Origin: Lentisphaerota bacterium
GTDB lineage: Bacteria; Verrucomicrobiota; Lentisphaeria; Oligosphaerales; PUNB01
Direction of reading: 5' to 3'
Assembly: GCA_003552565.1 (NCBI GenBank)
Contig: PUNB01000110.1
Location: 1-5,790, forward strand
DNA: 5,790 nt
In this document: positions 1 through 5,644 of the stretch, piece after piece
Layout of the letters: each line of letters opens with the position of its first letter
Position numbering within the stretch: position 1 is the stretch's first letter
Notes under the pieces: model-generated
The model's database searches: none
What the model was told of the DNA's origin: nothing
The model's input: the letters and a program-made list of their open reading frames with translations, nothing else
Program-made: the position numbers and the translations under genes

Positions 1-156
1 AGTGTAGGGACGAAGTGTAGAGACGAAGTGTAGAGACAAAGAGTGGGGACGAAGTGTGGGGATGAAGTGTAGGGGGACGAAGTGTAGAGACGAAGTGTAG
101 AGACGAAGTGTAGAGACGAAGTGTAGGGACAAAGAGTGGGGACGAAGTGTGGGGGG
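1..156. repeat. 13-bp G-rich tandem repeat array (left array)
   Basis: About twelve head-to-tail copies of a 13-bp unit with consensus AGTGTAGAGACGA cover the start of the window. Copies begin at 1, 14, 27, 40, 53, 66 (a 15-bp copy with two extra G), 81, 94, 107, 120 and 133, and a degenerate last copy starts at 146 and ends in a G6 run. Variants are AGAGTGGGGACGA (40, 133), AGTGTGGGGATGA (53) and copies ending in CAA (27, 120). The period is not a multiple of three and no frame stays open as a plausible protein, so it is non-coding. The array is cut by the window edge, so its full length is unknown. Its function is unknown; a minisatellite-like intergenic array is the plain description. Confidence 0.95.
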
Positions 157-166
157 ATTTCCGAGA

Positions 167-201
167 TTGGTCTTGCGTAAAAAGATACGCATGACGACCA
201 A
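167..201 (+). promoter_or_regulatory. imperfect inverted repeat / hairpin upstream of gltA
   Basis: GTCTTGCGTA (170-179) pairs with TACGCATGAC (186-195) across a 6-nt loop AAAAGA, giving nine pairs and one T-T mismatch. Alternatively TTGGTC (167-172) pairs with GACCAA (196-201) around the inner TGCGTA/TACGCA stem. No T-run follows, so it is not a typical intrinsic terminator. It lies about 125 nt before the gltA start, in the only leader in front of that gene. It could be an operator, an RNA stem in the leader, or the weak end of a unit upstream of the window. The role is inferred; the complementarity is directly visible. Confidence 0.45.
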
Positions 202-228
202 GACAATGTTTAAATCGTTACCAGTTAA

Positions 229-256
229 GTCGCTGGTCGCGAGTCGCTAGTCGAAA
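229..256. repeat. 14-bp direct duplication in the gltA leader
   Basis: GTCGCTGGTCGCGA (229-242) is followed directly by GTCGCTAGTCGAAA (243-256), two copies agreeing at 11 of 14 positions. The stretch is built from the sub-motif GTCGCT/GGTCG/AGTCG and looks like a piece of a dispersed low-complexity intergenic repeat rather than a protein-binding site. The rest of the leader (257-310) is A-rich and holds no promoter that I can defend; TATAGA at 294-299 lacks a matching -35 box. Confidence 0.5.
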
Positions 257-324
257 AATAACAAATCAAGAACCATCACCAGCCGCTAACAGCTATAGAA
301 AATAAACGCGAAAGGAATTAATTC

Positions 325-1821
325 ATGACCCATCCAACCCCTCAGGAACTGGAAGAACAAGCGCGCAGCCAATTGCGGGAAATTGAACAGCGCCTCGAGT
401 CGTTGTCGAACAAGGACAGGATGGCGATACCGCCGCAGGAGATGCCGTCACAGGATCCTGTCGCTCGGCGGAGCACAGTCACGGAAGTGCCGCTGGGTTA
501 CGGCGAGGCCCAGGCCCGGCTGGAATCCTATCGCTGTATTCAGTGCAAGAATAAACCCTGCGTTTCCGGCTGTCCGGTGCGCATTGATATCCCCGCCTTT
601 ATCGAGGCGATTAACGAGGGCGATTATCGTCGCTCTGTGGAGATCATCAAGCGTACCAGTCTGTTGCCGGCGGTGTGCGGGCGCGTCTGTCCGCAGGAAA
701 CCCAGTGCCAGGAAGTATGTACCTTGGCGAAAGTTTTCAAAGACACTTCCAAAGCGGTGGAAATTGGCCGGCTGGAGCGTTTTGTCGCCGACTGGGAACG
801 GGAGAACGGTCTGGTCGAACCGCCGCCGGTGAAAGCGGAAACCGGGCATAAAGTGGCGGTGGTCGGCAGCGGTCCGGCTGGTTTGGTGGTGGCCGCGGAT
901 GTGCGGCGCGAGGGCCACGCGGTAACCGTCTTCGAGGCGTTCCATAAATTCGGCGGCGTCATGATGTACGGCATTCCGGAATTTCGTTTGAGCAAAAAAA
1001 TTGTCGAAGCTGAAGTTGAGACCTTGAAAAAAATGGGAGTGGAAATGATCCCCGATTTTCTTGTCGGCCGCACTCGTAAGCTGAAAGATCTGATGGAGAA
1101 AGACGGTTATGAGGCGGTCTTTATCGGCGCCGGCGCCGGTCTGCCGAAGATGATGAATATCGAAGGCGAGAACCTGGCCGGAGTTTTTTCCGCCAATGAA
1201 TATCTGACGAGGGCGAACTTGATGAAGGCTTATGATCGGGAAAAAGCGGCGACCCCGCTGCCGATGTCGAAAAAGGTGGCGGTCTTCGGCGGCGGCAATG
1301 TGGCCATGGACGCGGCTCGGACGGCTGTCCGTATGGGAGCCGAGGAAGTGCACCTTATTTATCGCCGCACTGAAGCGGAGATGCCGGCCCGGATCGAGGA
1401 GGTGGAGCACGCCAAGGAAGAGGGGATAGTTTTTCATATTCTCCGCAACGCCAAAAGAATCCTTAGTGACCAACAGGGCAGGGCGAAAGCGATTGAGTGT
1501 CTGGAGTATGAACTGGGGGAACCCGACAGCTCCGGACGCCGGCGCCCGGTGGAAATTCCGGGCAGTGAATATATCATGGAGATGGATACCGTTATCGTGG
1601 CCATCGGCAATGACTCCAATCCGCTGCTGTCCAAAACCACACCGGAGCTGGAAACCAATAAATGGGGCAATGTCCTAGTCGACGATAACGGCGAGACCAG
1701 TCTTCCCGGTGTCTTCGCGGGCGGCGACATCGTTCTCGGCGCGGCTACGGTCATTGAGGCCATGGGACAAGGCCGCGATGCCGCCGCCAGTATCAATCGC
1801 CGCCTGGCGGAATTGGGATGA
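325..1821 (+). CDS. gltA: NADPH-dependent glutamate synthase small-subunit-like Fe-S flavoprotein (GltA/NfnL/SudA group)
   Basis: This 498-residue cytoplasmic protein belongs to the family that passes electrons between NAD(P)H, FAD and iron-sulfur clusters. Members serve glutamate synthase (TIGR01316-like GltA), the ferredoxin:NADP+ transhydrogenase NfnAB, or sulfide dehydrogenase SudAB. The N-terminal cluster domain has cysteines 71, 74, 79, 83 and 118, 122, 128, 132. An FAD-binding GSGPAG follows at 181-186, then the NADPH site GGGNVA at 322-327 with paired arginines at 347-348, and the closing FAD motif GGD at 466-468 with the ATVIEAMGQGR segment. Family members often begin near the MAIPPQEMP segment (Met33). 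The ATG at 325 is preferred because AAGGA (312-316) sits 8 nt upstream; the extra 32 residues are charged and helical-looking. No GltB-like large subunit or NfnA/SudB partner is adjacent, so the physiological partner cannot be decided. All motifs are intact. Confidence 0.93.
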   Translation: MTHPTPQELEEQARSQLREIEQRLESLSNKDRMAIPPQEMPSQDPVARRSTVTEVPLGYGEAQARLESYRCIQCKNKPCVSGCPVRIDIPAFIEAINEGDYRRSVEIIKRTSLLPAVCGRVCPQETQCQEVCTLAKVFKDTSKAVEIGRLERFVADWERENGLVEPPPVKAETGHKVAVVGSGPAGLVVAADVRREGHAVTVFEAFHKFGGVMMYGIPEFRLSKKIVEAEVETLKKMGVEMIPDFLVGRTRKLKDLMEKDGYEAVFIGAGAGLPKMMNIEGENLAGVFSANEYLTRANLMKAYDREKAATPLPMSKKVAVFGGGNVAMDAARTAVRMGAEEVHLIYRRTEAEMPARIEEVEHAKEEGIVFHILRNAKRILSDQQGRAKAIECLEYELGEPDSSGRRRPVEIPGSEYIMEMDTVIVAIGNDSNPLLSKTTPELETNKWGNVLVDDNGETSLPGVFAGGDIVLGAATVIEAMGQGRDAAASINRRLAELG

Positions 1822-1853
1822 GCTTTTAATGGTAATTCTTGGGTGGTAAATGA

Positions 1854-1870
1854 TCGGGACGCAGTCCCGA
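1854..1870. other. perfect 7-bp inverted repeat after gltA
   Basis: TCGGGAC (1854-1860) and GTCCCGA (1864-1870) are exact reverse complements separated by GCA, 33 nt past the gltA stop. The stem is GC-rich, but CCTGTAACG follows instead of a T-run, so it does not qualify as an intrinsic terminator. It could be a REP-like palindrome, a 3'-end-stabilising stem or an operator for the downstream unit. The rest of the 1822-1958 spacer shows no clear promoter. Confidence 0.55.
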
Positions 1871-1958
1871 CCTGTAACGACCGGACTTATTATGTAAATC
1901 GAGCTCTGTATTTGCGTCTGTCATCATTCTATTTTTTAACTGATTCAGGATTGTTTCT

Positions 1959-2165
1959 ATGACTGAACCAGCAACCATTATCCTGATCGGCGCCGGCCAT
2001 GTAAATCTGTATATCGCCGCCCATGCCGAATCATTGATTGCCCGCGGAGCGCGGGTTCTGCTGATTGACCCGGGTTTGTTCTGGTATTCGGGTATGGCCA
2101 CCGGTGTACTCGGGGGCAGGTATGAAGCGGCCGCAGATCAAACATTGATACGCCGACAGTATTGA
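1959..2165 (+). pseudogene. 5' fragment of an NDH-2/SelD-N-terminus-like FAD oxidoreductase
   Basis: These 68 codons carry only the first FAD-binding unit of a pyridine-nucleotide-disulfide oxidoreductase of the type found alone or fused to selenide water dikinase (TIGR03169-like). The dinucleotide motif IGAGH is at residues 10-14, an acidic strand end LLID at 34-37, and the family-typical YSGM at 43-46, followed by GVLGGRYE. The start has a plausible Shine-Dalgarno CAGGA (1946-1950), 8 nt before ATG. The reading then hits TGA at 2163-2165, while homology resumes in a different frame in the following fragment. The family is usually about 370-400 residues. The rest of the FAD domain and the NAD-binding Rossmann motif are absent from all frames here. 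The fragment cannot make a working oxidoreductase, although its initiation signals look intact. Confidence 0.82.
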
Positions 2166-2806
2166 TCACAAAAGGCGCAAGGCTGCTGCCGTCGGCTCCT
2201 GACGGCGCCAGCTGGTGGCTGCACCGCAAACTCATTGGCAATGGCCTTGAGCTGCATTACGACACACCAATCGCGGGCCGCGAGCGTACATCGCTGGTTG
2301 CTGCGGACGGAACTCGCATTGAAGCCGATTATGTCGTGCAAGCCACAGGCTTGCAGGCTCATTCGCTGGTTCATAACTGCGAGCTGGCGACTCGCGCCGA
2401 AGATGGCCTGCTGGTCAACAGCAGGCTTCAGTCAGTTGCCGACAGCCGTATTTTCGCGGGCGGCGATTGTGCCGCTATGGAAGATTACGCATTGCCTAAG
2501 CTCGGGGTTTTCGGAGTGCGCCAGGCAGCCGTTATCCATGCCAATCTGCTGGCCATGCTGCAGAAATGTCCTTTAACCGAATATAAACCTCAGAAAAATT
2601 ACCTGGCTATCCTTAATCTTGGAGATAAAACCGCTCTGGCCACGAGAGGACGATTCTGGTGGAACGGTCGCTTCAGCATGAAATTGAAAGATTTATATGT
2701 CAGCGCTGCGGCAACTGCTGCCGGATTAAAGGAGTGGTGCGCCTTGATAATTCGGATATCAGAAAGATTGCGGTTTATTTGCAGGTCAGTGAAAAAAACT
2801 TTATAG
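2162..2806 (+). pseudogene. 3' fragment of the same FAD-dependent oxidoreductase, with a run-on tail
   Basis: This open stretch (214 codons from a TTG at 2162) continues the protein begun at 1959 in another frame. Family-like sequence is already present upstream of the TTG (DTPTV at 2147-2161), so that start is probably not genuine. Recognisable parts are KGARLLP at residues 4-10, the ATG turn at 61-63, the second FAD motif FAGGDCAAMED at 98-108, and LPKLGVFGVRQAAV at 111-124. A YLAILNLGDKTALATRGRFWWNG segment follows at 147-169, typical of the C-terminal part of these enzymes. Homology stops near residue 178 (about 2695). The remaining 36 codons are the next gene (2659-3006) read in a wrong frame. 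About 110 codons appear to be missing between the two fragments, so an internal deletion plus frame change is inferred. A short product without NAD binding could be made but is unlikely to be active. Confidence 0.8.
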
Positions 2807-3006
2807 AACGCTACACTCAACTGGCGGCTGATCGGAAAGACCTGATTCTGATCGACGGGAAAGGGGATGACTGTATTTTTCTCGACTCCAGCAACCAATG
2901 CTCGATAAACCCAGTTAAGCCGCGTCAGTGTCGCGATTTTCCCCGTAAATGGCGGAACACTGATTCTTCCCGGATTTGTGGCGGCACGGGAGAGAACAAT
3001 GACTGA
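2659..3006 (+). CDS. YkgJ family cysteine cluster protein (putative metal / Fe-S binding)
   Basis: This 115-residue soluble protein has the hallmark of the YkgJ/UPF0153 family, a CxxCxxCC cluster near the N terminus (Cys14, 17, 20, 21 in ICQRCGNCCR). It also has the paired downstream cysteines Cys72, Cys81, Cys91 and Cys107, with the conserved KPRQCRDFP at 87-95. The eight cysteines are thought to bind zinc or an iron-sulfur centre; the biochemical role of the family is unsettled. The start is a GTG at 2659, preceded by AGAGGA (2645-2650) with 8 nt spacing; no later in-frame ATG or GTG precedes the cysteine cluster. The gene therefore begins inside the oxidoreductase relic in a different frame. 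Its stop overlaps the next gene by 8 nt (ATGACTGA), which suggests translational coupling to the glycosyltransferase. Length is normal for the family and the gene looks intact. Confidence 0.85.
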   Translation: MERSLQHEIERFICQRCGNCCRIKGVVRLDNSDIRKIAVYLQVSEKNFIERYTQLAADRKDLILIDGKGDDCIFLDSSNQCSINPVKPRQCRDFPRKWRNTDSSRICGGTGENND

Positions 3007-4288
3007 CCAGATATCAAGAGAAATTCTGGTTTTCACTCGCTATCCACGTCCGGGGCGGGCCAAGACCCGTTTGATTCCGGCTCTTGGGGAGGCGTCCGCC
3101 GCCGATCTGCAGCGGCGAATGACTGAGTTCACGGTGGCCCAGGCTCGCAAGACCGGGGTTCGGGTGGAGGTGCGGTATACTGACGGTGATGATGCCGGGA
3201 TGCGAACCTGGCTCGGGGATGATTTGGTTTATGTCGAACAAGGCGGGGGAGATCTGGGAGAACGTTTGTCGCGGGCTTTTGAAGAGCGTTTCGCGGAGGG
3301 CGCCGGCCGGGTGGCGGCGGTCGGCTGTGATTGCCCGGATAACCGCGCGGATAATATGCTGGCCTGTTTTACCGCTCTTGAAAAACATTTCTGGGCCATC
3401 GGTCCGGCGGATGACGGCGGGTACTATATGCTTGGACTGAACCGGCACAGCCCGAATTTGTTTGAGAATATTGACTGGGGCAGTGATCAAGTACTGGCGC
3501 GGACATTGGAGTCGGCTGAGGAACCGCCTTTTTTTCTGCCGAAGCTGAAGGATGTCGATACTGCGGAAGATATACCGGCCGGTATTTCAGTGGTTATTCC
3601 GGCCTTGAACGAAGCAGAATCCGTGGCGGAGACTGTTAAGTCAGCTCTCCGAGGTTTTAATGTTGAATGCATAGTGGCGGACGGCGGCAGTGAGGATGAT
3701 ACTGTCCCCCGGGCCGCAGCGTGCGGTGCGAAGGCAGTAAGCTCCGTTCCAGGCAGAGCTGTTCAAATGAATCGCGCCGCTGAGAAAGCGACCGGGCCGC
3801 TGCTGCTTTTTCTGCACGCCGATACGACTCTGCCGGAAAATTGGGATAGGACAGTCCGGGAAGTGCTGCAGGATGAAGAGACAGCGCTGGCTGCTTTTTG
3901 TTTGAAGGTGCGGGAACGGCTGCCGAGGATCTCGTGGATTGAACGGGGAGCCTATATTCGTTCACGAGTTTTTAATCGGCCCTACGGCGACCAAGGCTTG
4001 TTCATGCGGCTGGAGGATTTCCGTCGGGCCGGAGGCTATCAGAATCTGCCGATCATGGAAGATGTCGAATTAGTTTGTGCAATGCGGAAATTCGGCCGGA
4101 TAGTGACAGTGCCAGACAAAGTACTTACCTCGGGCCGGCGCTGGCGGAAACTGGGAGTCCTGAGGGCGTTTTTGTACAACCAGCTGGTGGTGCTGGGTTT
4201 TCGACTCGGCATTAAACCTGGGCGACTTGCCCGTTTTTACGGTGCGGGGAATGCAGTAAACAGTCATAGGCAGATTCGAAAGTCATGA
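2999..4288 (+). CDS. fused two-domain glycosyltransferase (TIGR04282 + TIGR04283, arsenosugar-type)
   Basis: The 429-residue protein joins two nucleotide-sugar transferase-like domains usually found as neighbouring genes. Residues about 9-193 are a DUF2064/CofC-like TIGR04282 domain: FTRYPRPGRAKTRL at 12-25, GCDCP at 109-113, GPADDGGYYMLGL at 135-147 and DVDTAED at 185-191. Residues about 196-415 are a GT2-fold TIGR04283 domain: SVVIPALNEAE at 197-207, DGGSED at 228-233, PGRAVQMN at 251-258, FLHADT at 271-276, YGDQG at 329-333, IMEDVEL at 352-358 and TSGRRW at 377-382. The linker is only a few residues. Both families are named for association with arsenosugar biosynthesis loci, but no ArsM or ArsS lies in the window. 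ATG at 2999 is preferred over an in-frame GTG at 2978 because GGGAG (2988-2992) sits 6 nt before it and homology starts just after. No signal peptide or membrane segment is seen. Confidence 0.9.
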   Translation: MTDQISREILVFTRYPRPGRAKTRLIPALGEASAADLQRRMTEFTVAQARKTGVRVEVRYTDGDDAGMRTWLGDDLVYVEQGGGDLGERLSRAFEERFAEGAGRVAAVGCDCPDNRADNMLACFTALEKHFWAIGPADDGGYYMLGLNRHSPNLFENIDWGSDQVLARTLESAEEPPFFLPKLKDVDTAEDIPAGISVVIPALNEAESVAETVKSALRGFNVECIVADGGSEDDTVPRAAACGAKAVSSVPGRAVQMNRAAEKATGPLLLFLHADTTLPENWDRTVREVLQDEETALAAFCLKVRERLPRISWIERGAYIRSRVFNRPYGDQGLFMRLEDFRRAGGYQNLPIMEDVELVCAMRKFGRIVTVPDKVLTSGRRWRKLGVLRAFLYNQLVVLGFRLGIKPGRLARFYGAGNAVNSHRQIRKS

Positions 4289-4303
4289 TGCTGTAAAAGT
4301 CTC

Positions 4304-4335
4304 ACCCTCAGGGTATCCGGCGTGCATCGCGCCGG
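4304..4335 (+). other. two small stem-loops after the glycosyltransferase gene
   Basis: ACCC (4304-4307) pairs with GGGT (4311-4314), and CCGGCG (4317-4322) pairs with CGCCGG (4330-4335) across a 7-nt loop. They lie 15-47 nt past the stop codon at 4288. There is no T-run after either stem, so intrinsic termination is not supported. The 94-nt spacer may be leftover sequence from the deletion that truncated the next gene. Confidence 0.3.
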
Positions 4336-4357
4336 CGGCGGGGCTTGTATGAAACAC

Positions 4358-4387
4358 AATTTTGAATATTGAATGGTGAATTTTGAA
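4358..4387. repeat. short AATTTTGAA direct repeat at the broken 5' end of the PQQ dehydrogenase relic
   Basis: AATTTTGAA occurs at 4358-4366 and again at 4379-4387, a 21-bp spacing, with a related ATTGAATGG between. The AT-rich tract is unlike the flanking GC-rich coding DNA and looks like a fragment of a dispersed intergenic repeat. It abuts the point where coding similarity of the downstream relic begins. Confidence 0.45.
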
Positions 4388-4817
4388 GTGGAAATATTTG
4401 GCCTATTCAAAATCTGACAATGGGGGTGCTACCGCTCTTGCCGTGGCCCGTGGACGGCTCGACGGTGATCAGCTTGTCGAGGTTGAGGATGTATTCGTTC
4501 AGAATCGGTACTCGAGTCCCGGCCGTCATTACGGTTCCCGGCTGGCCTGGTTAAGCGACGGCACTCTGCTGGTCAGCGTGGGCGACCGCGGCCCTGAACC
4601 GCCTCGGGCACAGAACACAGGGGACCATGCGGGAACTCTTCTGCGCTTAAATGATGACGGTTCGGTTCCTGGAGATAATCCTTTTATCGACGATGAAGAA
4701 TTGCTTTTGGGGGAACTCGGCCGCATTCGTGATGTCCGCGAGGGGCCGGATGGAGACATCTACGTGCTGACCGATCACGCGGACGGCGCTTTATACCGTA
4801 TAGAGCCGATTGATTGA
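4383..4817 (+). pseudogene. truncated, internally deleted PQQ-dependent sugar dehydrogenase (YliI/Asd type)
   Basis: The 144 codons hold two separated pieces of a six-bladed beta-propeller aldose dehydrogenase of the soluble glucose dehydrogenase family, normally about 370-400 residues with a signal peptide. Residues 5-101 match the early-middle part: GGATALAVARGRL (14-26), GRHYGSRL (47-54), VGDRG (66-70), AQNTGDHAGTLLRLNDDGSVPGDNPF (76-101). From about residue 106 the sequence jumps to the family's C-terminal blade, GELGRIRDVREGPDG (110-124) and LYRIEP (138-142). The signal peptide, the N-terminal section and roughly 200 central residues are missing, yet the junction is in frame. The only start is a TTG at 4383 just after a stop at 4377-4379, with no Shine-Dalgarno. 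Cofactor-binding and catalytic blades are gone, so activity is not expected. A shortened domain with another role is possible but unsupported. Confidence 0.82.
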
Positions 4818-4847
4818 AGTATAAAAAGAAGTACAAAGAGTATACCC

Positions 4848-5573
4848 ATGGGCGATTCAAAGGAATTAAACATCCTGGCGATCAGTGACCTGCATTATAT
4901 TGGGAAGGCTGACCATGTTTGTAATCATGAGAAACGGCACAACTCTCTGGGAGCGCTGGCGGTTAGAAAAGCCTTACGTCGGTTGCAATGGGACAATCTT
5001 TCAGTGGATCTGATTATTCTGCTGGACGACCTGGTGGATAACGGGGAGGCCGATGGCGCCAGGGAAGACCTGAAATCATTGGCCGCGGAAATAAAGCAAC
5101 TGGACAAGCCGGTGCTGGCGGTCAACGGCAATCATGATGGTTCAGCGACTTCTTATTCAGATTGTTTTGACTGCCCCGAAGGGATTTATTATTTCGGCGG
5201 GTACGGGTTTCTTGTTTTCAATGATGATGTGGCGGAAGGTGATTTTGTGACTCGTCCACAAAGATATTTTGATGTTTTACGGCAACAGCCGGAGGATACG
5301 CCGCTTGTCGCCCTGCAGCATAACCCTGTCTACCCTGAGATTGACAGCAAGTATCCATACGTGCTGACCAATGCAGAGGATGTCCGAGCCGCCTATACGG
5401 ACAGTCCGGTCTTTTTTAGTCTCAGCGGTCATTATCATCGAGGGCAGGAAGCGGCAACACTTGACGGAGTTGTTTATCGCACATTGCCGGCGCTGTGCGA
5501 AGCGCCGTTCCGATTTGATTATATTCAATTGCGGGAAGTCTTGTTTAATCCTTTCCGGACGGGGTCTAGATAA
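4848..5573 (+). CDS. calcineurin-like metallophosphoesterase
   Basis: The 241-residue cytoplasmic protein shows the ordered motifs of a two-metal phosphoesterase: D-x-H at Asp14/His16 (ISDLHY), second-motif Asp61 in DDLVDNGE, GNHD at 94-97, the metal His158 in LQHNP, and GHYH at 194-197. It probably hydrolyses a phosphomonoester or phosphodiester; the substrate cannot be read from the sequence. In the second motif the usual GD is DD, because residue 60 is GAC (5025-5027), one base from glycine GGC. The metal-bridging aspartate itself is kept. The ATG at 4848 has only a weak purine tract AAAGAG (4835-4840) 7 nt upstream. The gene lies 30 nt after the dehydrogenase relic, so it was probably co-transcribed with it. 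The last dozen residues look less family-like than the CEAPFRFDYIQL segment before them, so a slight 3' change is possible. Confidence 0.85.
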   Translation: MGDSKELNILAISDLHYIGKADHVCNHEKRHNSLGALAVRKALRRLQWDNLSVDLIILLDDLVDNGEADGAREDLKSLAAEIKQLDKPVLAVNGNHDGSATSYSDCFDCPEGIYYFGGYGFLVFNDDVAEGDFVTRPQRYFDVLRQQPEDTPLVALQHNPVYPEIDSKYPYVLTNAEDVRAAYTDSPVFFSLSGHYHRGQEAATLDGVVYRTLPALCEAPFRFDYIQLREVLFNPFRTGSR

Positions 5574-5619
5574 GGCGTAGAAAAGGAAGTCTCGCTTAAC
5601 TAAGACAAGGGGGGCGGGG

Positions 5620-5642
5620 TTCCTCGTTGCTGGTTCTTCGTT
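5620..5642. repeat. 14-nt-spaced short direct repeat before the right array
   Basis: TTCCTCGTT (5620-5628) recurs as TTCTTCGTT (5634-5642), exactly 14 nt later, in a T/C-rich stretch that leads straight into the right array at 5645. It resembles degenerate dispersed intergenic repeats. The rest of 5574-5619 includes a G-rich run (GGGGGGCGGGG, 5609-5619) and no convincing terminator for the phosphoesterase gene. Confidence 0.4.
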
Positions 5643-5644
5643 CG

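Noticed and set aside
1..156. Plasmid or phage iterons (direct repeats for a Rep protein).
   Set aside because: The spacing of 13 bp is far below a helical multiple, the copies are irregular, and no rep gene, DnaA box cluster or AT-rich melting region accompanies them.
1..156. CRISPR array.
   Set aside because: Units are 13 bp with no spacers between them, and no cas genes are present; the same holds for the array at 5645-5790.
45..156. G-quadruplex-forming region.
   Set aside because: G-runs of 3-6 exist but are separated by about 9-10 nt and do not give four tight runs without splitting the final G6, so the case is weak.
294..299. TATAGA as a -10 box for gltA.
   Set aside because: No acceptable -35 element lies 16-18 nt upstream, and a start there would leave a leader of only about 20 nt.
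448..1473. Long reading frame on the opposite strand of gltA.
   Set aside because: It is antisense to a gene with complete family motifs, and its translation shows no recognisable domain; it is a shadow of codon bias.
1854..1870. Intrinsic terminator of gltA.
   Set aside because: The stem is good but short and is followed by CCTGTAACG, with no T-run.
2162..2164. TTG at 2162 as the start of an independent gene.
   Set aside because: Family-like sequence continues upstream of it in the same frame back toward the deletion junction, so it is an internal codon of a broken gene.
5589..5605. GTCT...AGAC stem as the terminator of the phosphoesterase gene.
   Set aside because: Only four pairs with a loop of about ten nt, followed by a G-rich rather than T-rich tract.
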